DNA of 13,777 nucleotides from GWF2-50-93 sp049297395. Its GTDB lineage: Bacteria; Verrucomicrobiota; Lentisphaeria; Victivallales; GWF2-50-93. A model generated the notes under the pieces. The model had not been told where the DNA came from. It made no database searches and was given only the letters and a program-made list of their open reading frames with translations. This document shows positions 1 through 7,314 of this stretch, in pieces. The DNA lies in NCBI GenBank assembly GCA_049297395.1, contig JBAQUG010000376.1, forward strand, positions 1 through 13,777, written 5' to 3'. Numbering within the stretch: the stretch's first letter is position 1; the number at the start of each line of letters is the position of its first letter. Position numbers and translations under genes: made by a program.

Positions 1-153
1 GTCTGGAAAATAATCCGAGTGCCTGATAAATCAAGGGAACGAGTAAATGGAATCATTAAAAATCAGATTTCGACATGCTCCAACATCTCCTATAAGATTG
101 AGAATCATAATGCCTGTTACAAAAAAGGTAGAGCCAAATTCAAAACTCAATAA
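1..153 (+). CDS. Possible 3' end of an upstream gene, unrecognised, partial at left edge
   Basis: Frame 1 is open from the first base to a TAA at 151-153, giving about 50 residues that begin VWKIIRVPDKSRERVNGI. The other two + frames hit stops within the first eight codons. The peptide is Lys/Arg-rich with two cysteines and matches no family I can name. In AT-rich DNA an open frame of this length can occur by chance, so this is only a candidate C-terminus of a gene starting outside the window. Sequence left of base 1 would settle it. Confidence 0.3.
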   Translation, partial: VWKIIRVPDKSRERVNGIIKNQISTCSNISYKIENHNACYKKGRAKFKTQ

Positions 154-221
154 ATGGTCATGGCAAGCATCGCTCAACTAAGCCGCGTCCGGAAAAACCT
201 GCAGAATACGGAATCTGGATT

Positions 222-307
222 GGACTTAACCGGCTTCGCCGGGACTTAAGGTAGGGCGGTCTCGCCGAGACCGCCGCGGACGCCCCGGCGAGGCGTCCCT
301 ACCTAAG
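222..307. repeat. Compound inverted-repeat element with three-arm structure
   Basis: A small hairpin CCGGC-TTC-GCCGG (230-242) lies between two copies of GACTTAA (223-229, 243-249). Next to it an outer stem pairs CTTAAGGTAGGG (245-256) with CCCTACCTAAG (297-307), leaving one bulged A. The outer stem encloses two further hairpins: GGCGGTCTC-GCC-GAGACCGCC (255-275) and GGACGCC/GGCGTCC (278-298). The ends of the inner stems overlap the outer stem by two bases, so the forms partly compete. The hairpin half GTAGGGCGG recurs at 7232-7240, which suggests a dispersed intergenic repeat family. Confidence 0.75.
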
Positions 308-356
308 CACGAAAAATACAATTTCCTATACGATGGAATTATCCTTCCTGAAAATG

Positions 357-372
357 AAAACAATATTGTTTT
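357..372. promoter_or_regulatory. Candidate operator: perfect 16-bp palindrome upstream of GH35
   Basis: AAAACAATATTGTTTT is its own reverse complement over 16 bp and lies 110 bp before the GH35 start. ACAATATT occurs again at 433-440. The same arms, AACAAT and ATTGTT, appear with a 2-bp spacer at 11282-11295 just upstream of the GntR/LacI-type regulator gene. A dimeric repressor site is a reasonable inference. The region is AT-rich and the spacer differs between the two sites, so confidence is moderate. Confidence 0.4.
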
Positions 373-481
373 ACGGCCTTGAAAATATAACGCCGGAACA
401 TATCGTTATCCCTAACACAACTCATTATGATAACAATATTCGTGCGGATGTCTTTTTACGCAGTGAAAAACATAGGTTCTT

Positions 482-2611
482 ATGCCATCAAAAAATATCG
501 ATTCAAGAAAAGTTACTTTCGATGAACGTGCATTCTTAGCTGATGGACAGCGCAAGCTGCTCGTCAGCGGGGAAATACACTATGCACGGTCGCCCAGGGA
601 ATTGTGGCCTCTTCTTCTCGACAATGCGAAGGAACTCGGGCTGAACTGCATCGCTTCCTATGTCTTCTGGAACTGGCATGAGCCTGAACGTGACGTCTAC
701 GACTTCTCCGGAGGCCGCGACCTCGGACATTTCCTCGCCCTCTGTGCGGAAAGGGAGCTCGATGTGATTCTCCGCGCCGGCCCGTACTGCTGCGCGGAAT
801 GGAACTATGGCGGATATCCGCCTTACCTGCGCGACGAACCCGGCATAGTGATCCGCACATGGAACGAGCCGTATATGCGCCGGGTCGAAAAATACTTTTC
901 ACATCTCGTGTCTGAATTCCGTCCTTATCTCGCCAGCAATGGCGGTCCAATCATCCTCGTCCAGGTGGAGAACGAATATGCCAATGTCGCAAAAAGATAT
1001 GGCGATGACGGGCAGCGCTACATCGCGTGGATGGGGGCCCTGGCGAAAAAACTCGGGGTCGATGTTCCAATAATAATGTGCGAAGGCGGAGCTGAAGGGG
1101 CGATAGAAACCGTAAACGGCTTTTCAATACCCAAGGGAAGGATGCAGCAGTTCCGAAACGCGCATCCGGGCATGCCGATAATCTGGACGGAGCTGTGGCC
1201 TTCGTGGTACGACACCTGGGGGTTCCAGCGGCATTACCGCGATCCGCGCAACATCGCCAGCCATATCCTCTCATTCATCGCAAACGGCGGCTCGGGATTC
1301 AACTACTACATGTTCCATGGCGGCACTAATTTCGGGCGTACAAGCATGTACCTGCAGACCACCAGCTACGAGTTCGACGCGCTGCTCGATGAGCATGGAC
1401 GCCCTACCCTCAAAGGCCGCTATCTTGCCCAGCTGCATGATCTGCTGACAAAGAACGCCGGATTAATCCTCGACGGAAAATGCGAAGTTCGCAAGGACGA
1501 CAGTGGAGACATCTCGGCATCATGGAAACATGCCGGCAAATCACTCACCATCTCCTGCCGCAAAAAGCCTTTACAGGCAACCGTTAAAGATGAAAATGGA
1601 ACTGTGCTATTTGATACTGAAAAGAAATATTCTGCGATTACCGCAGCGCATCGTCCGTCAAAATGGAAAGAATTTACAACTCCCAAAGATTGGCGGACAT
1701 GGGCTGAACCCCGTCCTTGCGAAAGGACAGATGATGCTATCTCATCGCCGACGCCAGTTGAACAGCTTTCACTCACGCATGACAAAAGCGACTACTGCTG
1801 GTACAGCGCGGAAATAAAACTGGATAAGAACGGCGATCATGTCCTGGAACTAAGCCATTGCGCCGATGTCATGTCCGTCTTCATCGACGGCAAGCCGGTG
1901 GGATTCTCTCAGCCGCCGTTCCTGGAAAACCGCGGACTGACTTCGACAAAAGCGACCGGCAAGACCGAAGAAGAGCAAGTAAACGCCCTCGAGTCCGCAG
2001 TCGGGCACTACAATCAGTCATTCACATTCGGTTCTTCAAAGGGAGTCAAGCGTCTTGACATACTGGCGTCGTCGATCGGAATGGTCAAAGGCGACTGGAT
2101 GATTGGCGCTTCGATGGACACCGAATGCAAGGGGATCTGGGGAAAGACGATCTGTGACGGACGTTCGATCACAAGCTGGGAGATGCGGCCTTTCCTTGCC
2201 GGAGAAAAGTTGAATCTTCCAGCTTTTACAGAATCAGCTGGATGGCGCACTGCGTCGAAAGTCCGGAACCAGGCATGTGCCTGGTATCGGTCAACGGTCG
2301 TAATTCCGGAGCGCATCCTGAAATCCAACGCCGATTTCCGTCTTGACGCACAAGGGCTGGGAAAAGGGATGCTGTTCATCAACGGGCATGCGCTTGGACG
2401 GCACTGGCTTGTCGAAGGGAAAGGCTACGGTGCCGACGAGCCATGGCAGAACCGTGAACTTGACGGGTTGACTCTTGGGCCTGCCGGAGAACCGACGCAG
2501 AGGTTCTATCATGTACCGAGAGCCTGGCTCCAGGAAACGAACGAACTGCTGGTGTTCGAGGAACGCCAGTGCAATCCCGGAAAAGTCCGTCTTGAGATGA
2601 GGAAGGTGTGA
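482..2611 (+). CDS. Glycoside hydrolase family 35, β-galactosidase type
   Basis: This is a retaining exo-glycosidase of GH35, which typically removes terminal β-galactose from galactans or host glycans. The N-terminal TIM barrel covers roughly residues 15-330. QVENEY (161-166) places the acid/base at Glu165, and IWTELW (234-239) places the nucleophile at Glu237. The family block YMFHGGTNFG follows at 276-285, then SYEFDALLDEHG. The C-terminal half is β-sandwich, with the GH35 jelly-roll signature FINGHALGRHW and a final NELLVFEE. The length of 709 residues is normal for bacterial members. No signal peptide is visible from ATG 482, so a cytoplasmic enzyme acting on imported oligosaccharides is inferred. 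The ribosome site is weak (AGG at 474-476, 5 nt before ATG). Galactose specificity is a family default, not shown by the sequence. Confidence 0.93.
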   Translation: MPSKNIDSRKVTFDERAFLADGQRKLLVSGEIHYARSPRELWPLLLDNAKELGLNCIASYVFWNWHEPERDVYDFSGGRDLGHFLALCAERELDVILRAGPYCCAEWNYGGYPPYLRDEPGIVIRTWNEPYMRRVEKYFSHLVSEFRPYLASNGGPIILVQVENEYANVAKRYGDDGQRYIAWMGALAKKLGVDVPIIMCEGGAEGAIETVNGFSIPKGRMQQFRNAHPGMPIIWTELWPSWYDTWGFQRHYRDPRNIASHILSFIANGGSGFNYYMFHGGTNFGRTSMYLQTTSYEFDALLDEHGRPTLKGRYLAQLHDLLTKNAGLILDGKCEVRKDDSGDISASWKHAGKSLTISCRKKPLQATVKDENGTVLFDTEKKYSAITAAHRPSKWKEFTTPKDWRTWAEPRPCERTDDAISSPTPVEQLSLTHDKSDYCWYSAEIKLDKNGDHVLELSHCADVMSVFIDGKPVGFSQPPFLENRGLTSTKATGKTEEEQVNALESAVGHYNQSFTFGSSKGVKRLDILASSIGMVKGDWMIGASMDTECKGIWGKTICDGRSITSWEMRPFLAGEKLNLPAFTESAGWRTASKVRNQACAWYRSTVVIPERILKSNADFRLDAQGLGKGMLFINGHALGRHWLVEGKGYGADEPWQNRELDGLTLGPAGEPTQRFYHVPRAWLQETNELLVFEERQCNPGKVRLEMRKV

Positions 2612-2618
2612 ATTTTAT

Positions 2619-2687
2619 AAAGTAACTCGGCATTCTTGTCCGAGGATAATTTAAATCTCGGGCTGGAAAGCCCGAGTTACTTAAAGG
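2619..2687. repeat. Intergenic three-arm hairpin element
   Basis: The outer stem AAGTAACTCGG (2620-2630) pairs perfectly with CCGAGTTACTT (2672-2682). Inside it are CTCGG...CCGAG (2626-2630 with 2640-2644) and a strong hairpin CTCGGGCT-GGAA-AGCCCGAG (2657-2676) with a GNRA-type tetraloop. The inner stems share bases with the outer one, so alternative folds exclude each other. The element starts eight bases after the GH35 stop. ACTTAAAGG at its end recurs near 7300. It lacks a T-tract directly after the strong hairpin on +, so it is not a classic terminator. It may be a processing, stabilising or attenuating structure, or simply a dispersed repeat. Confidence 0.7.
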
Positions 2688-2714
2688 CAAAACCCGACAT
2701 GCTGAGGAAATAAA

Positions 2715-3198
2715 ATGATAAAACAGAACAGGCATTCAATTCGCAAATTAATCCTACCTGCGGCCGCATCGCTCACCAGCATGTGGGCGATTTCGGCAGA
2801 AGAGCCTTCGGAAGGACAATGGAAGACGGCATTCGTAAAACGCGGTTTCTGCGGCGCATTCCAGGACGGCTGGCTCAAGGGCTCAGGATCAGTCATCCGT
2901 TCCCGCACGCCAATGCCGTTTGACGGTACCCGCGTCAAAGTGGAAGTCACAGGATGTCATGACACCGTAGTCGAACTGGAACATCTTTTCCTAGTGCGGG
3001 GCGCCGATGATCAGGGCAAGGTCACTGGTCTGAAACATCCAATTCTCTTCGATGGAAAATCGACAGTATCGTTCACCACCGGCAAAGATGGAAAAAGAAT
3101 ATCAGAGCGACTGGCTGCATCCCAGTGACAGCGGTCATAAGAAGATGGCCGAGGCTGCCGCGTTTGTAATTTCCGGCTCAGGCGGAAAGAAGAAATAA
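2715..3198 (+). pseudogene. Decayed secreted SGNH/GDSL-type hydrolase, internally deleted and frameshifted
   Basis: ATG 2715, with AGGA at 2705-2708, opens a 137-residue frame ending at 3128. It has a signal peptide (basic MIKQNRHSIRK, then a hydrophobic stretch ending ...WAISA) and a β-rich N-terminal module (GTRVKVEVTG...ILFDGKSTVSFTTGKDGKRI) like the one that precedes the catalytic core in secreted SGNH hydrolases. From ATG 3088, in the +1 frame, the DNA reads DWLHPSDSGHKKMAEAAAF and stops at 3198. That is the typical C-terminal block of the family, with the catalytic Asp (3109-3111) and His (3118-3120). The GDS nucleophile block and the rest of the core, about 200 residues in full-length relatives, are missing. 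I infer a deletion near 3090-3110 that joined the two ends out of frame. Activity is very unlikely; the 137-residue product could still be exported. Confidence 0.7.
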
Positions 3199-3232
3199 TA
3201 AACTTTAAAATATCAATGGAGGATTACGTCCA

Positions 3233-6200
3233 ATGAAAAAATGCATGAAATACATAATGTTCGCGATGAGCGCAGCCATGTTCGGTGCGAACTTCGCAGC
3301 ATGTGCAGGGGAGAACACCATCGGACGGCAGAGCCAGAACGAAGGGATAAGCGCCGTTCCCGCACCCGGCAAGGTGACAGTGGACGGAGATCTTTCAGAA
3401 TGGGACTGGTCTGGCCGCATCAGCGTGTTCGCCGAATACAGCATGCGCAGCCGCTACTCCGTGGATGCTGCCGCGATGTGGGACAAGGACTACCTCTATC
3501 TTGGCGCCAAATGGAAGGATCCGCTGCCGTTGAACAGCACTATCGATCCGGCGATCAATCCCGACGAGGGATGGAAGGCCGACTCGTGGCAGATGCGCAT
3601 CCATTCCGACCGCAACCTGTGGATCACTGTCTGGCAGTTCTCGACCAGGAAACAATCTGTAATGCATTTCGCATATTGGAAAAACGACCGCAGCGCGAGG
3701 GATGGTACCGACATTAAGATGCTGGTGGGCCCTGACGGTTCCGCAGAACTCGGCGAAGGCGTCCAAATGGCCTACAAGATGGATGCCGACGGCCCTTCGG
3801 CAGGCTCAGGACAGGCAAAGGGTTTCTCGCAGGAGATACGCATTCCATGGAAACTGATCTACCGTACAGTTCCGGAAATAAAGGCTGGCAACACCCTGCG
3901 CATGGGCTGCGAATTCCTCTGGGGCGATCCGACCGGACGCACCTGGCCGGTACATCGTTATGCCGACAACATGCAGGCTGGAAAAACTTCGCGGGAATTC
4001 TATTGGACTGCAGTTGATTCCTGGGGCAACATTACATTGTCAGGCAAGGGTAACATCCCCCTTCGCGAATATGTCGTCGACACCGACAAGATCGCAGGGA
4101 CGGTTCCGGTGCGTGCAGTCATTCCCAAGGATGCGGCGCGTTTCACAGTCGTGATCGAGGACAGGGATGGCAAGCGGATACGCACTCTCGCGGCGGACCG
4201 CGATCCGGTTGATTATGCGGTGAAAGGCACGGAGAAGGATGGCATGCAGCCCGTGGAAGTCAGATGGGACTGCCTCAACGACTTCGGGAAGCTGATTGAA
4301 CCTGGGACATACAAGGTTCGCGGCATGACACACAAGGGTCTTTCCGCAGAATACGAAATGTGCTTCTACAATCCCGGTACGCCTCCATGGGAGACCAAGG
4401 ACGGCAGCGGTTCCTGGGGGGCCGACCACAGCGCACCGGTCGGAGTTGCAGCCGGCGGGGACTGGACGATGGTCAGCTTCGAGGTTCCCGAAGGCGGAAG
4501 CGGCGTGATCGGAATAGATCCGGCCGGACAGAAGAAATGGGGCGACCGCCGCGGCACGCAGAAACTCGCCGGTGATGGGAAGTATGCATACGCCTATGTG
4601 ACAAACTGGTACACGAAGGAAACTATCTGCCGGTACGACCTCAAGACTGGAAAGACCGCTGCGTTCGTCCTGAACGGCAAGGACCGCACTTATGATCTGA
4701 CGCTGAAGGAAATTATCGGCGAGGAGAATCCTGGCAAGCTGACAGGCATCGCCGCGCAGGGTGGCAAGCTGGCTGTTGCAGTCGATTCAGGGAAGATATG
4801 CATCCTTGACGCTTCATCCGCCGCAGTATTGCAGAAGTTCAATGTTGCAAAACCCGGAGACCTTGCATTCTCACGCGATGGAAAACTCTATGGAGTTGTC
4901 GATGGGAAAGTCTGCCCGATAGACACTGCGTCCGGGGCTGTGGCGCCGCCCGCGATATCAGGTGTCGGGAAAATATCCGGACTTGCCGTGGACAACGACG
5001 GCAACATCCTGGTCGCCGACGCAGGTCCCGACAGCCAGGTCAAGGCTTTTTCCGCTGATGGCAAACTGGTTTATACATGTGGAAAGAAAGGCGGGCGTCC
5101 AATCCGCGGCGCATACGATGAACAGGGCATGGTGAAGATGAGTTCCATAGCGGTTGACGCCAAGGGACATGTATGGGCGGTCGAAAGCTGGAACTTCCCG
5201 CGCCGTGTGTCGGTATGGAGCAAGGATGGAAAACTGGTCCGCGATTATCTCGGGAACACCGGCTACGCCGGAGCAGGATGCTTCCTGCATGATCAGGATT
5301 CGACACTTGGATACTGCGGACCTCTCGAATTCATACTCGACAAAAAAGCAGGCACCTGGAAGCTGAACAAGATCCTCTGGGTTCCAGACCAGGAAAAAGG
5401 TGAATCCTTCACAGTTGATACGGGCTCAAACGTCGGCCCCCAGCGCTTCACTGCGAACATCGCAGGCAGGGACCGCGAATACCTGTACCTGCACGATCCG
5501 GGCAGCGAAGGGGTCGGACAGGTCCTCTTCCTGGAAACTGGAAGCGGATGGAAGCCGGTATCAGCAATCTGCATGGCAGGACAGGCTCTTGGAAGTATCG
5601 CACATGCCGGACTAGTCGTCAAGCAGCCGGAAGGTGAACTTGCCGGGCTCAACGCCTACGACATGATCATCTGGAATGATGGGAACGGAGACGGGAAAAT
5701 ACAGCGCCTGGAATGTGAAATTATTCCAGCGATAAAACCTGGTGACGAGAAGAAGCGCGGTGAAGCCGCGTTCCGTATCGGCAACGGCTGGGGCGGGCGG
5801 ATTGACACGAAAACTCTGACAATATACGTCGACGGGCTGACAGCAATAAAGCCGGTCGAGATCAAGGCTGATGGAGCACCGGTATACGCCTACAAGGCGT
5901 TTGTGAAACTTCCCATGGAAGAAAAGGGCGATCTAGTTCCAGTTCCTGAAGAGAAGCGCCTGCTCTGCCTCAGCTTCAAGGGATATGCCGGGCCGACAAC
6001 GGGAATGCTGGGAATTGATCTCGGCAAGAATAAAATCGATTGGTCTTATCCGAATCCTTATCCGGGCGTACATGGCTCCCACAACGCCACGATGCCCAAG
6101 CCCGGGCTTGTGATCGGCCCGCTCAAGATCTGCGGCGTCGCGAATGCCGGAGAACAGGCTGGCAGCGTATTCCTGATGCGCGGAAATCTCGGGCAGGACT

Positions 6201-7228
6201 TCATCTTCACCACAGACGGACTTTATGTCGGAGCCATGTTCCAGGACGGACGCCTGCCCTGCGACACGCTTCCCGACAAGGAAAGCATGTTCAAAGGCGC
6301 GCCACTGGACAACATGTCAGAAGGCGGCGAACCCTTCAACGGCTGGTTTGGCAAGCAGAATGATGGAAAGATACGTCTCACCACTGGATGGGCCCGCCAG
6401 GCAGCCATGATCCTCCTGATCAACGGACTTGATTCGATAAGGCGTTTTACCGGAACGGAAGTTTCCGTCGACATGCCGACCATAGTAAAGGCAGATCAGG
6501 AAAATATCGCACGCTCATCCAAGAAAGCGGAGGCATGCGTCTATTCCATCAAGCCGATGGCTAAAGCCCCGAATCTCGATGGCAGCCTCGGTGACTGGAA
6601 GGAGATTCCGGTGCTGGAAATAACCAGGGAAGGCCTGCCTGACAGGGCAAAGGTGAGAATGGCATATGATGCGAACAACCTCTATATCAGCTATGAGGTG
6701 TCCGACAGCTCCCCGTGGAAAAATGAAGGCAGGAATATCGCCCGCCTTTTCAAGACCGGGGATTCGGCCGATCTCCAGTTAAGCGTGAATCCCGATGCGA
6801 AGAAACACGCCCAGCCAGAGGCCGGCGACATTCGCGTAGTCTTTGCACAGCTCGAAAACAAACCTGCCGCAGTCCTGATGGCGCCTATCGACAAGAAGGC
6901 AGCCCCGGAAGCGAAGAAGAGCTACACGTCACCGGTTGGCACGAAGGTCTTCGACCGTGTAGAGGCGCTCGCCGACGCGGACGTCAAAGTGAAAGCCGAA
7001 GGAAACCGCTATATCGTGGAAGCGGTGCTGCCGTTGAAATCCATAGGCCTGTCTCCAAAGCCGGGAATGAAGATCCGCGGCGACGTCGGGTTCATCTCGT
7101 CGGATGCGAACGGCCTGATCAACACGGCACGCACCTACTGGTCGAACAGGCATACGAACCTGGTCAACGACGAACCGCAGGAGAGCTGGCTGTATCCGGA
7201 GACCTGGGGCGAATTCAGTTTCGAATAA
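3233..7228 (+). CDS. Large exported protein: CBM9-like ends, FlgD-like module, β-propeller
   Basis: No enzyme family is recognised in these 1331 residues. A signal peptide (MKKCMKYIMFAMSAAMFGA...) ends around residues 23-25; Cys24 sits in a poor lipobox (FAAC). Residues ~45-265 look CBM9/DOMON-like (VDGDLSEWDWSG at the start, EIRIPWKL near 201-208). Residues ~300-372 resemble a FlgD Ig-like fold (FTVVIEDRDGKRIRTL, then LIEPGTYKVRG). The middle, ~390-1050, has β-propeller/NHL-like repeats, clearest at ~577-680 (GLAVDNDGNILVADAG, IAVDAKGHVWAVES). Residues ~1110-1331 form a second CBM9-like domain (NLDGSLGDWKEI). GGAGG at 3218-3222 supports the start. Carbohydrate binding at the surface is inferred from the domains and the neighbours. 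An eight-residue insertion, 188-195, is described separately. Confidence 0.88.
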   Translation: MKKCMKYIMFAMSAAMFGANFAACAGENTIGRQSQNEGISAVPAPGKVTVDGDLSEWDWSGRISVFAEYSMRSRYSVDAAAMWDKDYLYLGAKWKDPLPLNSTIDPAINPDEGWKADSWQMRIHSDRNLWITVWQFSTRKQSVMHFAYWKNDRSARDGTDIKMLVGPDGSAELGEGVQMAYKMDADGPSAGSGQAKGFSQEIRIPWKLIYRTVPEIKAGNTLRMGCEFLWGDPTGRTWPVHRYADNMQAGKTSREFYWTAVDSWGNITLSGKGNIPLREYVVDTDKIAGTVPVRAVIPKDAARFTVVIEDRDGKRIRTLAADRDPVDYAVKGTEKDGMQPVEVRWDCLNDFGKLIEPGTYKVRGMTHKGLSAEYEMCFYNPGTPPWETKDGSGSWGADHSAPVGVAAGGDWTMVSFEVPEGGSGVIGIDPAGQKKWGDRRGTQKLAGDGKYAYAYVTNWYTKETICRYDLKTGKTAAFVLNGKDRTYDLTLKEIIGEENPGKLTGIAAQGGKLAVAVDSGKICILDASSAAVLQKFNVAKPGDLAFSRDGKLYGVVDGKVCPIDTASGAVAPPAISGVGKISGLAVDNDGNILVADAGPDSQVKAFSADGKLVYTCGKKGGRPIRGAYDEQGMVKMSSIAVDAKGHVWAVESWNFPRRVSVWSKDGKLVRDYLGNTGYAGAGCFLHDQDSTLGYCGPLEFILDKKAGTWKLNKILWVPDQEKGESFTVDTGSNVGPQRFTANIAGRDREYLYLHDPGSEGVGQVLFLETGSGWKPVSAICMAGQALGSIAHAGLVVKQPEGELAGLNAYDMIIWNDGNGDGKIQRLECEIIPAIKPGDEKKRGEAAFRIGNGWGGRIDTKTLTIYVDGLTAIKPVEIKADGAPVYAYKAFVKLPMEEKGDLVPVPEEKRLLCLSFKGYAGPTTGMLGIDLGKNKIDWSYPNPYPGVHGSHNATMPKPGLVIGPLKICGVANAGEQAGSVFLMRGNLGQDFIFTTDGLYVGAMFQDGRLPCDTLPDKESMFKGAPLDNMSEGGEPFNGWFGKQNDGKIRLTTGWARQAAMILLINGLDSIRRFTGTEVSVDMPTIVKADQENIARSSKKAEACVYSIKPMAKAPNLDGSLGDWKEIPVLEITREGLPDRAKVRMAYDANNLYISYEVSDSSPWKNEGRNIARLFKTGDSADLQLSVNPDAKKHAQPEAGDIRVVFAQLENKPAAVLMAPIDKKAAPEAKKSYTSPVGTKVFDRVEALADADVKVKAEGNRYIVEAVLPLKSIGLSPKPGMKIRGDVGFISSDANGLINTARTYWSNRHTNLVNDEPQESWLYPETWGEFSFE
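3793..3817 (+). repeat. Short dispersed-repeat insertion inside a coding region
   Basis: The sequence CCCTTCGGCAGGCTCAGG starts at 3793 and continues ACAGGC. It matches the CCCTTCGACAAGCTCAGG-type repeat known in multiple copies in many environmental bacterial genomes. Read in frame it adds P188-SAGSGQ-A195 between a CBM9-like strand (MDADG) and the conserved KGFSQEIRIPWKL segment. It is 24 bp of in-frame material, so the gene stays open. Confidence 0.6.
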
Positions 7229-7231
7229 GCA

Positions 7232-7310
7232 GTAGGGCGGTTTTTAAACCGCCAACTCTTTAAATGTAAAGACAGAAATTGTCGGGCTAAAGCCAACATA
7301 CTTAAAGGAG
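7232..7310. repeat. Intergenic hairpin repeat before the heparinase-like gene
   Basis: Four bases after the stop of the large exported gene, GGCGGTTT-TT-AAACCGCC (7236-7253) forms a perfect hairpin preceded by GTAG, so it begins like the element at 251-275. A second small stem GGCT-AA-AGCC (7285-7294) follows. The element ends in ACTTAAAGG, also seen at 2679-2687, and here this motif supplies the ribosome site AAGGAG (7305-7310) of the next gene. It appears to be a degenerate copy of the same repeat family. Confidence 0.55.
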
Positions 7311-7314
7311 ACAA

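Larger units (their letters stand above)
154..481. other. Gene-free AT-rich spacer upstream of the GH35 gene
   Basis: I see no credible gene in these 328 bases. They hold a compound hairpin repeat at 222-307 and a perfect palindrome at 357-372, described separately. The part nearest the GH35 start is AT-rich and contains a TATGAT hexamer at 426-431 that could be a -10 box, but I find no good -35 partner at 16-18 bp, so no promoter is called. A 68-codon frame at 333-539 overlaps the GH35 start and is not supported. Confidence 0.6.

Noticed and set aside
245..307. Possible tRNA or structured ncRNA because of the cloverleaf-like fold
   Set aside because: There is no anticodon arm, T-arm consensus GGTTCRA or CCA-proximal acceptor layout. 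Perfect arms of repeat type fit a palindromic element better.
333..539. 68-codon + frame upstream of GH35
   Set aside because: It overlaps the GH35 N-terminus in another frame, contains the 16-bp palindrome, and its peptide shows no recognisable fold or ribosome site.
3241..3717. 158-codon + frame inside the large exported gene
   Set aside because: The Arg-rich, low-complexity product is in the +2 frame of a gene with a signal peptide and recognisable domains, so it is a shadow frame.
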